From the NCBI GenBank assembly GCA_900315935.1, contig ONBB01000004.1:44005-108004 (forward strand): 64,000 nt of DNA, in the 5' to 3' direction. The stretch is from an uncultured Bacteroidales bacterium. Lineage in GTDB: Bacteria; Bacteroidota; Bacteroidia; Bacteroidales; P3. Position 1 is the stretch's first letter, and every line of letters begins with the position of its first letter. The position numbers were made by a program, and so were the translations under genes. The notes under the pieces are model-generated. The model saw nothing but the letters and a program-made list of their open reading frames with translations, was not told the origin of the DNA and made no database searches. Positions 9,707 through 18,580 of this stretch are shown here, piece by piece.

Positions 9707-9737
9707 TTCCCCGAGGGCTTTTTCCGCGCTCGGGGAA
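9707..9737 (-). terminator. Hairpin after the DUF2442 gene
   Basis: TTCCCCGAG and CTCGGGGAA form a 9-bp stem around a 13-base loop; on the minus strand it is followed by ATTTATTTTC. It lies 32 bases after the stop of the 9.8 kb gene, as expected of an intrinsic terminator, although the T-tract is interrupted. Confidence 0.6.
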
Positions 9738-9769
9738 TGCTGTGTTCCAGAGGATAAGGAGTAGGAATG

Positions 9770-10087
9770 TTATGCGGGATTGCCGTATGGTGCAGGTGGC
9801 TCGGCTGCCATCGATGCAGAAAATTCCTCGCCTTGCGGATAGGGTTTCGCACCATGTTCATAGATGTATTCGGGGGCAATGTCAATGGCTCCGCCATTCC
9901 ATTCCACCGTGTCGGAAACAGAGAAGTTCTTGAACAAGTCAATGTCCTCCAAGGGGGCGAACATGGGGTAGCGGGCTATAAGCGGGGCAAAATCGAATGT
10001 ACGCCGCTCGCCATTGTTGAACGCTACCAACAGCTTGTATCCGTCAAGATGCTCGGCGACAACTACTTCTAAAAACAGGTCTTCCAT
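9770..10087 (-). CDS. DUF2442 domain protein
   Basis: A 105-residue cytoplasmic protein with the DUF2442 pattern: a beta-rich N-terminus (YKLLVAFNNGERRTFDF), then a central DLFKNFSVSDTVEW segment and the WNGGAIDIAPE motif. DUF2442 proteins are often paired with DUF4160 partners in toxin-antitoxin-like couples; no partner is present here, since the neighbours are a T9SS cargo and argS. The C-terminal 25 residues are Pro/Ala-rich and probably disordered. Function unknown. It has its own -7 box (10117-10125) and terminator, so it is a single-gene unit. Confidence 0.8.
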   Translation of the reverse strand: MEDLFLEVVVAEHLDGYKLLVAFNNGERRTFDFAPLIARYPMFAPLEDIDLFKNFSVSDTVEWNGGAIDIAPEYIYEHGAKPYPQGEEFSASMAAEPPAPYGNPA

Positions 10088-10116
10088 TATTTCAAGGGTT
10101 CAATAGGTTTGGCTTG

Positions 10117-10125
10117 CAAAATTAC
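10117..10125 (-). promoter_or_regulatory. -7 box for the DUF2442 gene
   Basis: The minus strand reads TAATTTTGC, a TAnnTTTG match 30 bases upstream of the ATG at 10087, in an AT-rich spacer shared with the divergent argS promoter. Confidence 0.6.
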
Positions 10126-10177
10126 GCAAAAAAAACGACATGGGTGAAAAAAACTGCCGAATGAGGAAAATAAATCG

Positions 10178-10186
10178 TATCTTTGC
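10178..10186 (+). promoter_or_regulatory. -7 box for argS
   Basis: TATCTTTGC, an exact TAnnTTTG box, 33 bases upstream of the argS ATG at 10219 and preceded by A-rich sequence. It overlaps an in-frame TTG, which excludes that TTG as the argS start. Confidence 0.75.
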
Positions 10187-10218
10187 ATTTTAATTTAGAA
10201 TACAATAATATATACTAT

Positions 10219-11997
10219 ATGGTTATTACTGACGCTCTTACACAGGCTGTTGCGGCTGCGCTAAAGTCGCTCTACGGCATCGAACAGGAGGCTGGAAGCA
10301 TCCAGCTGCAGGACACTCGCAAGGAATTCGCCGGCGACTACACGCTGGTGGTGTTCCCCTACGTGAAGCAGGCCCGCAAAAGCCCCGAGGCCGTGGGAAG
10401 CGAGATCGGCGAGGAGGTCAAGAAGAACCTCGCTGAGGTGAGTGGATACAATGTGGTGAAGGGGTTCCTTAACTTCGAGATAGCCGACGCCTACTGGCTG
10501 CGCTTCGTCGGCGAAAGGGCAGGGGAGAGCCGCTTCGGGCTGGTGGATGCCGGCAAGGACGACATTCCAGTGGTGGTTGAATACAGCAGCCCTAACACAA
10601 ATAAACCCTTGCACTTGGGTCATATCCGCAACAACCTCCTCGGATGGTCGGTGAGCCGCCTGCTGGAGGCCACGGGCGCCAACGTGAAGAAGGTGAACCT
10701 GGTGAACGACCGCGGCATCCACATCTGCAAGAGCATGCTGGCCTGGCAGCGCTACGGGGGCGGCGAGACCCCCGAAAGCAGCGGCATGAAGGGCGACCAC
10801 CTGGTGGGCAAGTACTATGTGGAATTCGACAAGCACTACAAGGAAGAGGTCAAACATCTGATGGAGAGTGGGGTAGAGGAGGAGCAGGCCAAGAAGGAGG
10901 CCCCCATCATGCAGGAGGCACAGGCCATGCTCAAGCGCTGGGAAGAGGGCGACGCCGAGGTGCGCGCGCTGTGGGAGAAGATGAACGGCTGGGTATACAA
11001 AGGCTTCGACGAGACCTACGCGCGTTTGGGCGTAGGCTTCGACAAGATATACTATGAATCAAACACTTACCTGCTCGGCAAGGAATTGGTGCAGAAGGGA
11101 TTGGATATGGGCGTGCTGTTCCGCAAGGAGGACGGCTCGGTGTGGTGCGACCTCACGGCCGACGGCCTCGACCAGAAGCTGCTCCTGCGCCGCGACGGCA
11201 CCTCGGTCTACATGACCCAGGACCTCGGCACGGCACTGCTGCGCCACAAGGACTTCGGCGCCGAACGCCTCATTTATGTGGTTGGAAACGAGCAGGATTA
11301 CCACTTCAAGGTGCTGAAACTCATCCTCGGCAAGCTGGGCTTCGAATGGGCCGACAAGGTGTACCACTTGAGCTACGGCATGGTGGAGCTGCCCAGCGGC
11401 AAGATGAAGAGCCGCGAGGGCACTGTGGTCGATGCCGACGACCTCATCGACGAGATGGAGAAGACCGCCGAGGAGATGAGCCGCGAACGCGGAAAGAACG
11501 ACGAACTGACGCCCGAGGAGCAGCAGCACCTGTACCACATCCTGGCCCTCGGCGCACTCAAATACTTCATCCTCAAGGTGGACCCCACCAAGAACATGCT
11601 CTTCAACCCGGCCGAAAGCATCGACTTCAACGGCAACACAGGCCCCTTCATCCAGTACACCCACGCCCGCATCCGCTCCATCGTGCGCAAGGCCGGCGAG
11701 TGGAAGGTGGACAATTGGAATGTGGCGATGAACGAGAAGGAGAGGGGAGTGGTCAAAATCCTGCATGCCCTGCCGGCCACGTTGCAGCAGGCCGCCGCGG
11801 CCTACAGCCCCGCCATGGTGGCCAACTACGCCTACGACCTGGCCAAGGCATTCAACAGCTTCTACCAGGACACCCCCATCCTCAAGGAGGAGAACGCCGA
11901 GGTGAAGCAGATGCGTATCGCGCTGTGCCAGTTTGTGGCCAACGCACTGAAAAACACCATGGATATACTCGGCATCGAGGTGCCGGAGCGCATGTAA
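10219..11997 (+). CDS. argS: Arginyl-tRNA synthetase
   Basis: A 592-residue class I synthetase that charges tRNA(Arg). It has the N-terminal Arg-tRNA additional domain, the HIGH motif in PNTNKPLHLGHIRNN (about residues 120-134), the KMSKS equivalent GKMKSREG, and a C-terminal DALR anticodon-binding domain ending in EVPERM. The start is ATG 10219 (MVITDALTQ); the 12 codons open upstream run through the promoter box. The next gene starts one base after the stop, so the thioesterase is translationally linked. Confidence 0.97.
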   Translation: MVITDALTQAVAAALKSLYGIEQEAGSIQLQDTRKEFAGDYTLVVFPYVKQARKSPEAVGSEIGEEVKKNLAEVSGYNVVKGFLNFEIADAYWLRFVGERAGESRFGLVDAGKDDIPVVVEYSSPNTNKPLHLGHIRNNLLGWSVSRLLEATGANVKKVNLVNDRGIHICKSMLAWQRYGGGETPESSGMKGDHLVGKYYVEFDKHYKEEVKHLMESGVEEEQAKKEAPIMQEAQAMLKRWEEGDAEVRALWEKMNGWVYKGFDETYARLGVGFDKIYYESNTYLLGKELVQKGLDMGVLFRKEDGSVWCDLTADGLDQKLLLRRDGTSVYMTQDLGTALLRHKDFGAERLIYVVGNEQDYHFKVLKLILGKLGFEWADKVYHLSYGMVELPSGKMKSREGTVVDADDLIDEMEKTAEEMSRERGKNDELTPEEQQHLYHILALGALKYFILKVDPTKNMLFNPAESIDFNGNTGPFIQYTHARIRSIVRKAGEWKVDNWNVAMNEKERGVVKILHALPATLQQAAAAYSPAMVANYAYDLAKAFNSFYQDTPILKEENAEVKQMRIALCQFVANALKNTMDILGIEVPERM

Positions 11998-11998
11998 G

Positions 11999-12727
11999 AT
12001 GAAGGTCTATTCGCAAACCATTGAGGTGCCCGACTACCTGTGCGACCGCGACGACCGGCTGCACACCTGGGCGGCCATCCGCCTCTGCCAGGAGGTGTCG
12101 GAACTGCATAGCAAGGCCACCGGCATCGGATACGAAGCCATGCGCGAGCAGAACAGGATATGGATTATCTCGCGCGCGTACTATATAATATATAGACGCG
12201 CGAAGGCATTCGAGAAGGTTATGTTAAGTACGTGGTCGCGTGGCAACGACGGCCTGTTTGCATTCCGCGACTACCGCATGGAGAGCGAGGCGGGCGAGAC
12301 GCTGCTGGTGGGGACGACCTACTGGCCGCTGATTGATTTCGCCACCCACAAGCCCGTGCGCCTCAACGACACACTGGATGGATACGACTACGAAAGCCGT
12401 GCCGCCACAGCCCGCAACACGCTGGACCGCCTGCGGCTGCCCGACATGAGCCAGCCCGACGGCCGTATGGACACCACGGCGAACTATTCGATGATTGACC
12501 ACGTGGGCCACGTGAACAACTCGGAATATGTAAAGCTTGTATTCGACAGCCTGATGCAGACCGGTTACAATCTGGACTGCCCATACAGCCTGGAACTGAA
12601 CTACAACCACGAAACGGCTCCCGGCGACACACTCTCAGTTTTGCGTAAACAGCAAGACGGTGCAGAATGGTTCCAAATAACGAATTCTCGTGGACTTAGC
12701 GTAACGGCCAAAGTATCAGCCCCATAA
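11999..12727 (+). CDS. Acyl-ACP thioesterase (FatA/FatB-like)
   Basis: A 242-residue enzyme with two tandem hot-dog folds that hydrolyses acyl-ACP to free fatty acid (PF01643 type). The second domain carries DHVGHVNNSEYVK, with the Asn/His residues expected for this family; the first carries TWSRGNDGLFAFRDY. The ATG starts one base after the argS stop. A role in setting fatty-acid chain length or recycling acyl-ACP is inferred. It ends in a spacer that holds one copy of the dispersed 11-bp repeat element and then converges on dxs. Confidence 0.88.
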   Translation: MKVYSQTIEVPDYLCDRDDRLHTWAAIRLCQEVSELHSKATGIGYEAMREQNRIWIISRAYYIIYRRAKAFEKVMLSTWSRGNDGLFAFRDYRMESEAGETLLVGTTYWPLIDFATHKPVRLNDTLDGYDYESRAATARNTLDRLRLPDMSQPDGRMDTTANYSMIDHVGHVNNSEYVKLVFDSLMQTGYNLDCPYSLELNYNHETAPGDTLSVLRKQQDGAEWFQITNSRGLSVTAKVSAP

Positions 12728-12827
12728 ATTATTAATATCGGAGTTATGTTAAGTAGAATATTTCTGTAACATGAAATGTTCTATTCCCTGATTGGTCCAT
12801 TTCGGGAAGAAAACGGCAGGTATTCTG

Positions 12828-12892
12828 TAGGGGAACTCTAGGGGATCTCTAGGGAAATACAAAGGCTCTGACCCTCTATGAGCCCATATGGG
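12828..12892 (+). repeat. 11-bp repeat/tail element, copy 2 (diverged)
   Basis: Three 11-bp units (TAGGGGAACTC, TAGGGGATCTC, TAGGGAAATAC) followed by AAAGGCTCTG and a diverged tail ending in TATGGG. It lies between the convergent thioesterase gene and dxs. The tail is the least conserved of the copies that have one. Confidence 0.75.
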
Positions 12893-12920
12893 TTACATTG
12901 GAAAAATGTTACAGTGAGAT

Positions 12921-14801
12921 TTAAATTCTGGCGGCATCGAGTATTGCCTGGCGGTCGATGCGGCAGTCGTGTTTGAGCTGCGGGACGGATCCGTGCGTGA
13001 TAAATTCGTCGGGGATGGCCAGGATGCGGATTTTGTCCACCTCCGCCGGATGTTCCTCCACAAAGTATTCCGCCACGGCCTCGCCGAAGCCGCCTAGGCG
13101 GACACCGTCCTCGACGGTGATGATGCGGCGGTAGCCGGCGGCAGCGATGTGGTCCAGCAGCTGCGTGTCGAGCGGCTTGAGGAAGCGCATGTCGTAGACG
13201 GCGGCGGAAAGGCCGGTGGCCTGCAGCTCGTTGGCAGCGGCCAGGGCATCGTTGGCGGGGTGTCCGAGAGCCAGGATGGCCACGTCGCTCCCCTGCCGCA
13301 GTTGCCGCCCCTTCCCTATTTCGATTGCCTCCAACTTGCACTGCCACTGTGCGTTGACGCTGGCACCGCGGGGATAGCGGATGACCACGGGGCCGTGGCC
13401 GGGCAGCTGGGCGGTGTACATCATGCGGCGCAACTCGTGGTCGCTGCTGGGGGCGCAGATGGTGAGACCCGGGACCGGGCGCAGCGATGCGAGGTCGAAG
13501 GCTCCGTGGTGCGTGGGGCCGTCGTCGCCCACCAGACCGGCGCGGTCGAGGCAGAGCACGACAGGCAGCCCCTGCAGGGCCACGTCGTGGATGACCTGGT
13601 CGTAGGCGCGCTGGGCGAAGGAGGAGTAGATGTTGCAGAACGGTACCATACCCTGCGCGGCCAGTCCGGCGGCGAAGGTAACGGCATGCTGCTCGGCGAT
13701 GCCCACGTCGAAAACGCGTTCGGGCATCTCCTGCTGCATCATGTTGAGCGAACAGCCGGTGAGCATGGCGGGCGTGATGCCGACGATGGCGGGGTTCTGG
13801 TGGGCCAGCTCGATAATGGTGTGGCCGAAGACGTCTTGGTAGCGGAGCGGTTGCCCCTGGGTGGAGTGGGCAATCTGCTCGCCGGTGTGGGCGTCGAAGT
13901 GGCCCGGGGCGTGGTAGGCGATGGGGTTGCGTTCGGCCTGGGTGAGCCCCCTACCCTTTCGGGTAACGACATGTAGCAGCATGGGGCCGCCGAGTTCGCG
14001 CAGCCGGGTGAGGATGTCGACCATGGCGGGGATGTCGTGCCCGTCCACGGGGCCGAAGTAGCGGATGCCCAGCGCCTCGAAGAGGTTGGTGTTGCCGAGG
14101 GCGATGGTTTTTGCGGTGTGGGTGAGCCGCTGGAAGAAAGATATGGAGTGGCGGCGGATGCCGTCGCCGGTGTCGAGTTTCTGCCACACCTGCTCCTTGA
14201 GGCGGTTGTAGCGGCGCGAGGAGGTGATGCGGGTGAGGTTGTTGTTGAGGCCGCCGACGGCGCGGTCGATGGAGATGCCGTTGTCGTTGAGGATGACCAG
14301 GATGTTGGCTTTGGAGAGCCCCACGTTGTTGAGCGCCTCGAAAGCTTGTCCGCCGGTCATGGAGCCGTCGCCGATGACGGCGATGTGGCGGCGCGAGGTG
14401 TTGCCCTGCAGGCGCGAGGCCACAGCCATGCCGAGGGCGGCGGAGATGGAGGTGGAGGAGTGGCCGGTGCCGAAGGCGTCGTACTCGCTCTCGGCCATCT
14501 TGGGAAATCCGCTGATGCCGCCGTAGGTGCGTATGGTGGGGAACTGGTCGTAGCGGCCGGTGAGGATCTTGTGGGAGTAGGCTTGGTGCCCCACGTCCCA
14601 GATGAGGCGGTCGTCGGGCGTGTTGAAGAGGTAGTGGAGTGCCACGGTAAGCTCGACGGTGCCGAGGCTCGATGCCAGATGGCCCGGGTGGGTGGAGAGG
14701 GTCTCTATGATGTAGGAGCGCAGTTCGTCGGCCAGGGGCTGCAGCTGGGATGTAGTGAGGCGCTTGAGGTCGGCGGGCGAGTGTATGTCGGCGAGGGTCA
14801 T
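12921..14801 (-). CDS. dxs: 1-deoxy-D-xylulose-5-phosphate synthase
   Basis: A 626-residue thiamine-diphosphate enzyme that condenses pyruvate and glyceraldehyde 3-phosphate, the first step of the MEP isoprenoid pathway. Visible landmarks: the ThDP/Mg motif [16 protein letters not shown] with NDNGISID, the substrate-loop [10 protein letters not shown] near the N-terminus, and [18 protein letters not shown] in the second domain. The length is typical. The ATG (14801) overlaps the stop of the upstream secreted-protein gene by 4 bases (ATGA), so the two are translationally coupled. Confidence 0.97.
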   Translation of the reverse strand: MTLADIHSPADLKRLTTSQLQPLADELRSYIIETLSTHPGHLASSLGTVELTVALHYLFNTPDDRLIWDVGHQAYSHKILTGRYDQFPTIRTYGGISGFPKMAESEYDAFGTGHSSTSISAALGMAVASRLQGNTSRRHIAVIGDGSMTGGQAFEALNNVGLSKANILVILNDNGISIDRAVGGLNNNLTRITSSRRYNRLKEQVWQKLDTGDGIRRHSISFFQRLTHTAKTIALGNTNLFEALGIRYFGPVDGHDIPAMVDILTRLRELGGPMLLHVVTRKGRGLTQAERNPIAYHAPGHFDAHTGEQIAHSTQGQPLRYQDVFGHTIIELAHQNPAIVGITPAMLTGCSLNMMQQEMPERVFDVGIAEQHAVTFAAGLAAQGMVPFCNIYSSFAQRAYDQVIHDVALQGLPVVLCLDRAGLVGDDGPTHHGAFDLASLRPVPGLTICAPSSDHELRRMMYTAQLPGHGPVVIRYPRGASVNAQWQCKLEAIEIGKGRQLRQGSDVAILALGHPANDALAAANELQATGLSAAVYDMRFLKPLDTQLLDHIAAAGYRRIITVEDGVRLGGFGEAVAEYFVEEHPAEVDKIRILAIPDEFITHGSVPQLKHDCRIDRQAILDAARI

Positions 14802-15790
14802 TTAGTATTCTTTTGGTTGTCGAATTGGTAGTTGGGGCTGTTCTTGGGCAGGGGCTCGAACTCTTTGTTGAGCTTCTTGTCGGTCAGGCGGCCCTGGGCA
14901 CCCTTGCGCTGTTCCCACTTGCCGTCGACAAAGGCGTAGGCCAGCTCGGTGCCGGAAGGCATATAATATTGGAAAAGGCCCTCCATGCCTGGCACTTGGG
15001 GCTCCACCTCGTCGAAGATGATGAGCTGTTCCTTGTGTTCGTGGACCTTCTCGACGGTGCGGTGGCGGTTGGTGCCTTTGACCTTTTCGCGCACACGTTC
15101 AATTTCCTGCACGTATTGGGTCTCGTAGGCGAGGTGGACGGAGGCTTCGTTGGCGTATTCGAGCACGATGCGGCGCAGGTTGCGCTCGCGGCGGAAGAGC
15201 GGGCCGCCGAACTGCACCTTGCCGCCGCGGATGGTAACGGGCTCTATCACCTTGCGGTCGGTGAGATTGTCCACCCCGTTCCAGCCGAGGAGCGTATACC
15301 ATGTGCGGTCGGAGGTGGAGACCTGGATGATTTCCTGATAGACGGCGCCGAGCCAGTTGTCGGGCGTCAGCAGCGACTCTTCGCGGTTGAGCAGGTCGTC
15401 CGAGCGGTCGTGGAGTGTGGCGAATTGGTACTCCTCCTCGCGTTCGTTGTAGAATTGGACGATGCCGAAGCACTCGAATTCGCCGTTGTCGCGGATGACG
15501 GCCCAGGTGAAGAGGCGCAGGTGTCCGTCGGGCGAGGTGAGCACAGAGACGTAACCGGGCAGCTGCCAGCGCCAGCGGTGCGAGTCGTCCTCCTGGAGGG
15601 CTTCGGCAAGGGCCTGGACGGTCTGCTCGGAGGCCAGGTAGCGCTCGTTGTCGGTGGGCGCGTTGGCCACATGCTCGATAAGTTCGGCAAGGCGCTGCTG
15701 GTGGCGACCCATAGCGGCCTTGTCCTGCGCCGAGGCGAGGAGCGCCAGCCCTAGGGCGGCAGCGAGGAGTAGGTGCTTGCGGATTAACAT
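14798..15790 (-). CDS. Secreted protein of unknown function, coupled to dxs
   Basis: A 330-residue protein with a clear signal peptide (MLIRKHLLLAAALGLALLASAQ). The mature part is rich in Trp, Tyr and charged residues, with a helical, very basic/acidic stretch around residues 235-260 and no membrane segment. I do not recognise the family. It overlaps dxs by 4 bases. A link to isoprenoid synthesis is not implied; the coupling may be only operonic. The sharply charged C-terminal end (QFDNQKNTK) is probably flexible. Confidence 0.65.
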   Translation of the reverse strand: MLIRKHLLLAAALGLALLASAQDKAAMGRHQQRLAELIEHVANAPTDNERYLASEQTVQALAEALQEDDSHRWRWQLPGYVSVLTSPDGHLRLFTWAVIRDNGEFECFGIVQFYNEREEEYQFATLHDRSDDLLNREESLLTPDNWLGAVYQEIIQVSTSDRTWYTLLGWNGVDNLTDRKVIEPVTIRGGKVQFGGPLFRRERNLRRIVLEYANEASVHLAYETQYVQEIERVREKVKGTNRHRTVEKVHEHKEQLIIFDEVEPQVPGMEGLFQYYMPSGTELAYAFVDGKWEQRKGAQGRLTDKKLNKEFEPLPKNSPNYQFDNQKNTK

Positions 15791-15874
15791 ACTAGACCAC
15801 TAACGCACGCGGGTACAAAATATTGTAGTCTCCACTAAAATTTCATTTATTTTGGCGGTTTGAAGAGAAAAGTG

Positions 15875-15883
15875 TATCTTTGC
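15875..15883 (+). promoter_or_regulatory. -7 box for the histidine kinase-response regulator-adk group
   Basis: TATCTTTGC, an exact box, 60 bases upstream of the histidine kinase ATG. A TTTG about 20 bases further upstream is a candidate -33 element. Confidence 0.7.
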
Positions 15884-15942
15884 AGATGGAAACGGCTAAA
15901 AGCCTGTAAGTATAAGATATTGATAATGAATACTACAAGCCC

Positions 15943-16965
15943 ATGAGCAAGACCCATCGTCGCCACTATCGGATGCCCAACGCCTTCTGGGTGGCACTGG
16001 CGTCGTCGGCCGTGCTGTCGATTGTAATGGTAATCGGTGCCACGTCGCAGACCAACTACGAAATCGAGCCGCAGTTCAACACGCTTTACATCTGTGTGGC
16101 GAACGTGCTGATATTCATGATACTCTATCCGCTGAATTTCTGGATTTTGCGGCTGGGCATGAAGACCATGCACAAGATGCTGCTCTGCCTCGTGGCCTCA
16201 TTGCTGCTGGCAGCCCTGTTCACCAATGCCAGCTACCTGGTCGAGATGGCGATCGACCCCGTAGGGCGCACCTCCAACCCGTTCATACTTAACCTGATAG
16301 TCAACCTTTCGGCGGGACTGATATCCTTCTTTGTATCATTCCTTATCAACGACCTCACGGAACATCAGCACATGATGCTCGAAAACGAGCAGCTGCGCTC
16401 CGAAAACCTGCTGATACGCTACCAGACGCTGCAGCAGCAAGTGTCGCCGCACTTCCTCTTCAACTCGCTCAACACGCTGGACGGCCTCATCACCACCGAC
16501 CCGACATCGGCACACGCCTATGTGCAGCAGCTGGCGGCGACATTCCGCTACTCGACACGCAACCAGAACGAGGTAACGCTGGCCGACGAGCTGGAATTCA
16601 CCCAGTCGTACATATACATGATGCAGATACGCTACGGCGAGAACCTGCACATCCGGCAGGAGATAGCCCCTGCATTGCTCGAGCGCCGCCTGCCACCCAT
16701 CAGCCTCCAGCTGCTTGTCGAGAACGCCATCAAGCACAACGTCGTCTCCTCGCGCAAACCCATGACCATCACCATCCAGAGCACACCCGAGGGCCGGCTG
16801 CGCGTAACCAACCCCATCCAGCCCAAGGCCGACAGCGAACACTCCACAGGACTCGGCCTCGAAAACCTGGCCCAGCGCTACCACCTCCTCTACCAGCAAG
16901 AGATTACAATCCACAACGACAACAACACGTTCACTGTGGAAATCCCACTCATGGACGTACAATAG
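15943..16965 (+). CDS. LytS-type sensor histidine kinase
   Basis: A 340-residue inner-membrane kinase. Four hydrophobic segments (about residues 14-34, 48-69, 79-98 and 114-134) form the sensor part with short loops, followed by a short linker helix and the PF06580 phosphoacceptor motif QQQVSPHFLFNSLN with His170. The C-terminal half is an ATPase domain with the N-box NAIKHN and a glycine motif GLGLENL. It lacks a PAS, HAMP or periplasmic sensor domain, so the signal must be sensed within the membrane. The response regulator follows 12 bases later. The signal is unknown. Confidence 0.92.
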   Translation: MSKTHRRHYRMPNAFWVALASSAVLSIVMVIGATSQTNYEIEPQFNTLYICVANVLIFMILYPLNFWILRLGMKTMHKMLLCLVASLLLAALFTNASYLVEMAIDPVGRTSNPFILNLIVNLSAGLISFFVSFLINDLTEHQHMMLENEQLRSENLLIRYQTLQQQVSPHFLFNSLNTLDGLITTDPTSAHAYVQQLAATFRYSTRNQNEVTLADELEFTQSYIYMMQIRYGENLHIRQEIAPALLERRLPPISLQLLVENAIKHNVVSSRKPMTITIQSTPEGRLRVTNPIQPKADSEHSTGLGLENLAQRYHLLYQQEITIHNDNNTFTVEIPLMDVQ

Positions 16966-16977
16966 CAAGCGACAAAA

Positions 16978-17727
16978 ATGAAGAACCTACTGATTATCGA
17001 AGACGAACACGTAGCCGCACAGCACCTCCAGCACCTGCTCAACCAACTCCTGCCCGACGCCAGAATCGCGGCAGTGCTCGAAAGCATCGAGGAAGCTGTC
17101 GAATACCTCACCCAGCAGCCCGCGCCCGACCTCATACTGTCGGACATACACCTCGCCGACGGTCTCTCATTCCGTATCTTCGACCAGGTGCATCCCCCCT
17201 GCCCCATCATCTTCACCACCGCCTACGACCAGTACGCCCTCGAAGCCTTCAAGGTCAACTCCATCGACTACCTGCTCAAACCCATCAACCGCGACGAACT
17301 GCAACGCGCCCTCGACAAACTAGAGACCCTCCTCTCCCCCACCCACTCCCAGCTTGCAGCCCTCGGAGCCTCCATGCACCACTACCGCACACACTTCCTC
17401 GTCCCCATGCGCGACAAACTCATCCCCGTGCAGGTCGACCAAATCGCCTGCTTCTACCTCGAGGACAAAATCACACGCGCCATCATGATCGACGGACACC
17501 ACCAGACCCTCGACCGTCCGCTCGAAAGCATCATGGAGCACCTCGACCCCGCCCTCTTCTTCCGCGCCAACCGCCAGTACATCGTCTCGCACGCCGCCAT
17601 CAGCGAAATCTCCGTCTGGCCAATATCCAAACTGGCACTCACACTCACCGTCGAAACACCCGACCGCATCATCATCCCCAAGGCACGCGTGGCCGAATTC
17701 AAACAATGGTTCAGCGGCGAAGAATAG
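16978..17727 (+). CDS. LytTR-family response regulator
   Basis: A 249-residue regulator. The receiver domain (about residues 1-120) has the acidic pocket EDE (8-10), phospho-acceptor Asp56 in LSDIHL, a Thr in FTTAYD and Lys in LLKP. The C-terminal LytTR DNA-binding domain (about 135-245) contains FFRANRQYIVSH. It is the partner of the upstream LytS-type kinase. Targets cannot be read from the sequence; adk, 22 bases downstream, may simply be in the same transcript. Confidence 0.93.
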   Translation: MKNLLIIEDEHVAAQHLQHLLNQLLPDARIAAVLESIEEAVEYLTQQPAPDLILSDIHLADGLSFRIFDQVHPPCPIIFTTAYDQYALEAFKVNSIDYLLKPINRDELQRALDKLETLLSPTHSQLAALGASMHHYRTHFLVPMRDKLIPVQVDQIACFYLEDKITRAIMIDGHHQTLDRPLESIMEHLDPALFFRANRQYIVSHAAISEISVWPISKLALTLTVETPDRIIIPKARVAEFKQWFSGEE

Positions 17728-17749
17728 TAATATTAAACCTTAAACCAAA

Positions 17750-18397
17750 ATGATCAACATAGTAATCTTCGGAGCCCCGGGCGCGGGCAAAGGCACCCAG
17801 GCCACCCTGCTGGCCGAGAAATATGACTTCCTGCACATCTCCACCGGCGACCTCCTCCGTCAGGAAGTCAGCCTCCGGACACCCATCGGCCTCCGCGCCA
17901 AAGCCATCATGGACCGAGGCGACTTGGTGGGCGACGACATCGTAGTCCAACTCCTCCACCGCGCGCTCCAGCAACGCAGCACACACCCCGACCCCGACTC
18001 GCAGGAAGACCCCTGGGATGTGGCGCGCAAAGGACACAGCCGCCGGCCGGAAGGCTGCATCGTCGATGGCTTTCCCCGCACAGTGCAGCAGGCGCAGACC
18101 CTCGACTTTGTCGTGCGACGCCTCAAACGCACCCTCGACCTCATCGTAGCCATCGACGTGCCCCGCGACCTCCTCATTCAACGTATCTACGAACGCGCCG
18201 CCGTCAGCGGCCGCAGCGACGACACCGAGGAGGTAATCCGCCACCGCCTCGAACTCTACGACCGGCAGACCCAGCCCGTCCTCGACTACTACCGCCTCTC
18301 CGGCCGCCTCACCACTGTAGACGGCAGCGGCGAAATATCCCAAACCAACAGCCGCATCTGTCAGGTGATCGACCAGATGCTGGCAAAGGAACACTAG
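17750..18397 (+). CDS. adk: Adenylate kinase with an internal insertion
   Basis: A 215-residue nucleotide kinase (ATP + AMP to 2 ADP). The P-loop is GAPGAGKGT (8-16), the AMP-site arginine region is STGDLLR, and DGFPRT is present. The LID is the short form without the zinc cysteines (GRSDDTEEV). Between RALQQR and GCIVDGFPRT there is a hydrophilic insertion of about 20 residues (THPDPDSQEDPWDVARKGHS) not found in ordinary adenylate kinases, next to the AMP-binding helices. The stop TAG is the first triplet of a dispersed 11-bp repeat element, so the repeat defines the C-terminus. Its function as the housekeeping enzyme is likely; no second copy is in the window. Confidence 0.9.
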   Translation: MINIVIFGAPGAGKGTQATLLAEKYDFLHISTGDLLRQEVSLRTPIGLRAKAIMDRGDLVGDDIVVQLLHRALQQRSTHPDPDSQEDPWDVARKGHSRRPEGCIVDGFPRTVQQAQTLDFVVRRLKRTLDLIVAIDVPRDLLIQRIYERAAVSGRSDDTEEVIRHRLELYDRQTQPVLDYYRLSGRLTTVDGSGEISQTNSRICQVIDQMLAKEH

Positions 18398-18461
18398 GGG
18401 AACGGTAGGGGATCTCTAGGGGAATACAAAGGCACTGGAAGGATATGGAAGCTTATGGTAC
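18395..18461 (+). repeat. 11-bp repeat/tail element, copy 3
   Basis: TAGGGGAACGG, TAGGGGATCTC and TAGGGGAATAC, followed by the full conserved tail (AAAGGCACTGGAAGGATATGG and GAAGCTTATGGTAC in part). The first three bases are the adk stop codon. It lies between the convergent adk and glycosyltransferase genes. Confidence 0.85.
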
Positions 18462-18525
18462 GTTGTGCACGGCAGGGTGCATGAGAATGTTGTCTATTTA
18501 TCTCATTTACATTTGGTTACAAACA

Positions 18526-18562
18526 CCCCGAACCCTTCTCTGTACAGGGGAAGGGTTCGGGG
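18526..18562 (-). terminator. Hairpin after the 18.6 kb glycosyltransferase gene
   Basis: CCCCGAACCCTTC pairs perfectly over 13 bp with GAAGGGTTCGGGG around an 11-base loop. It is 19 bases beyond the stop of the minus-strand gene and followed on that strand by TGTTTGT. It may serve both convergent genes. Confidence 0.7.
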
Positions 18563-18580
18563 AGGATATTTCGGGGTGAG

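Larger units (their letters stand above)
9337..9769. other. 433-bp gene-free spacer
   Basis: No supportable ORF or RNA gene. It holds a minus-strand TATTTTTGC box (9668-9676) and a hairpin next to the DUF2442 stop. About 240 bases between the last box and 9435 show nothing I can identify; they could be a long leader of the T9SS-cargo gene. Confidence 0.5.

Noticed and set aside
10183-10218. TTG start of argS
   Set aside because: The TTG is part of the -7 box TATCTTTGC, so it is not transcribed as a start codon.
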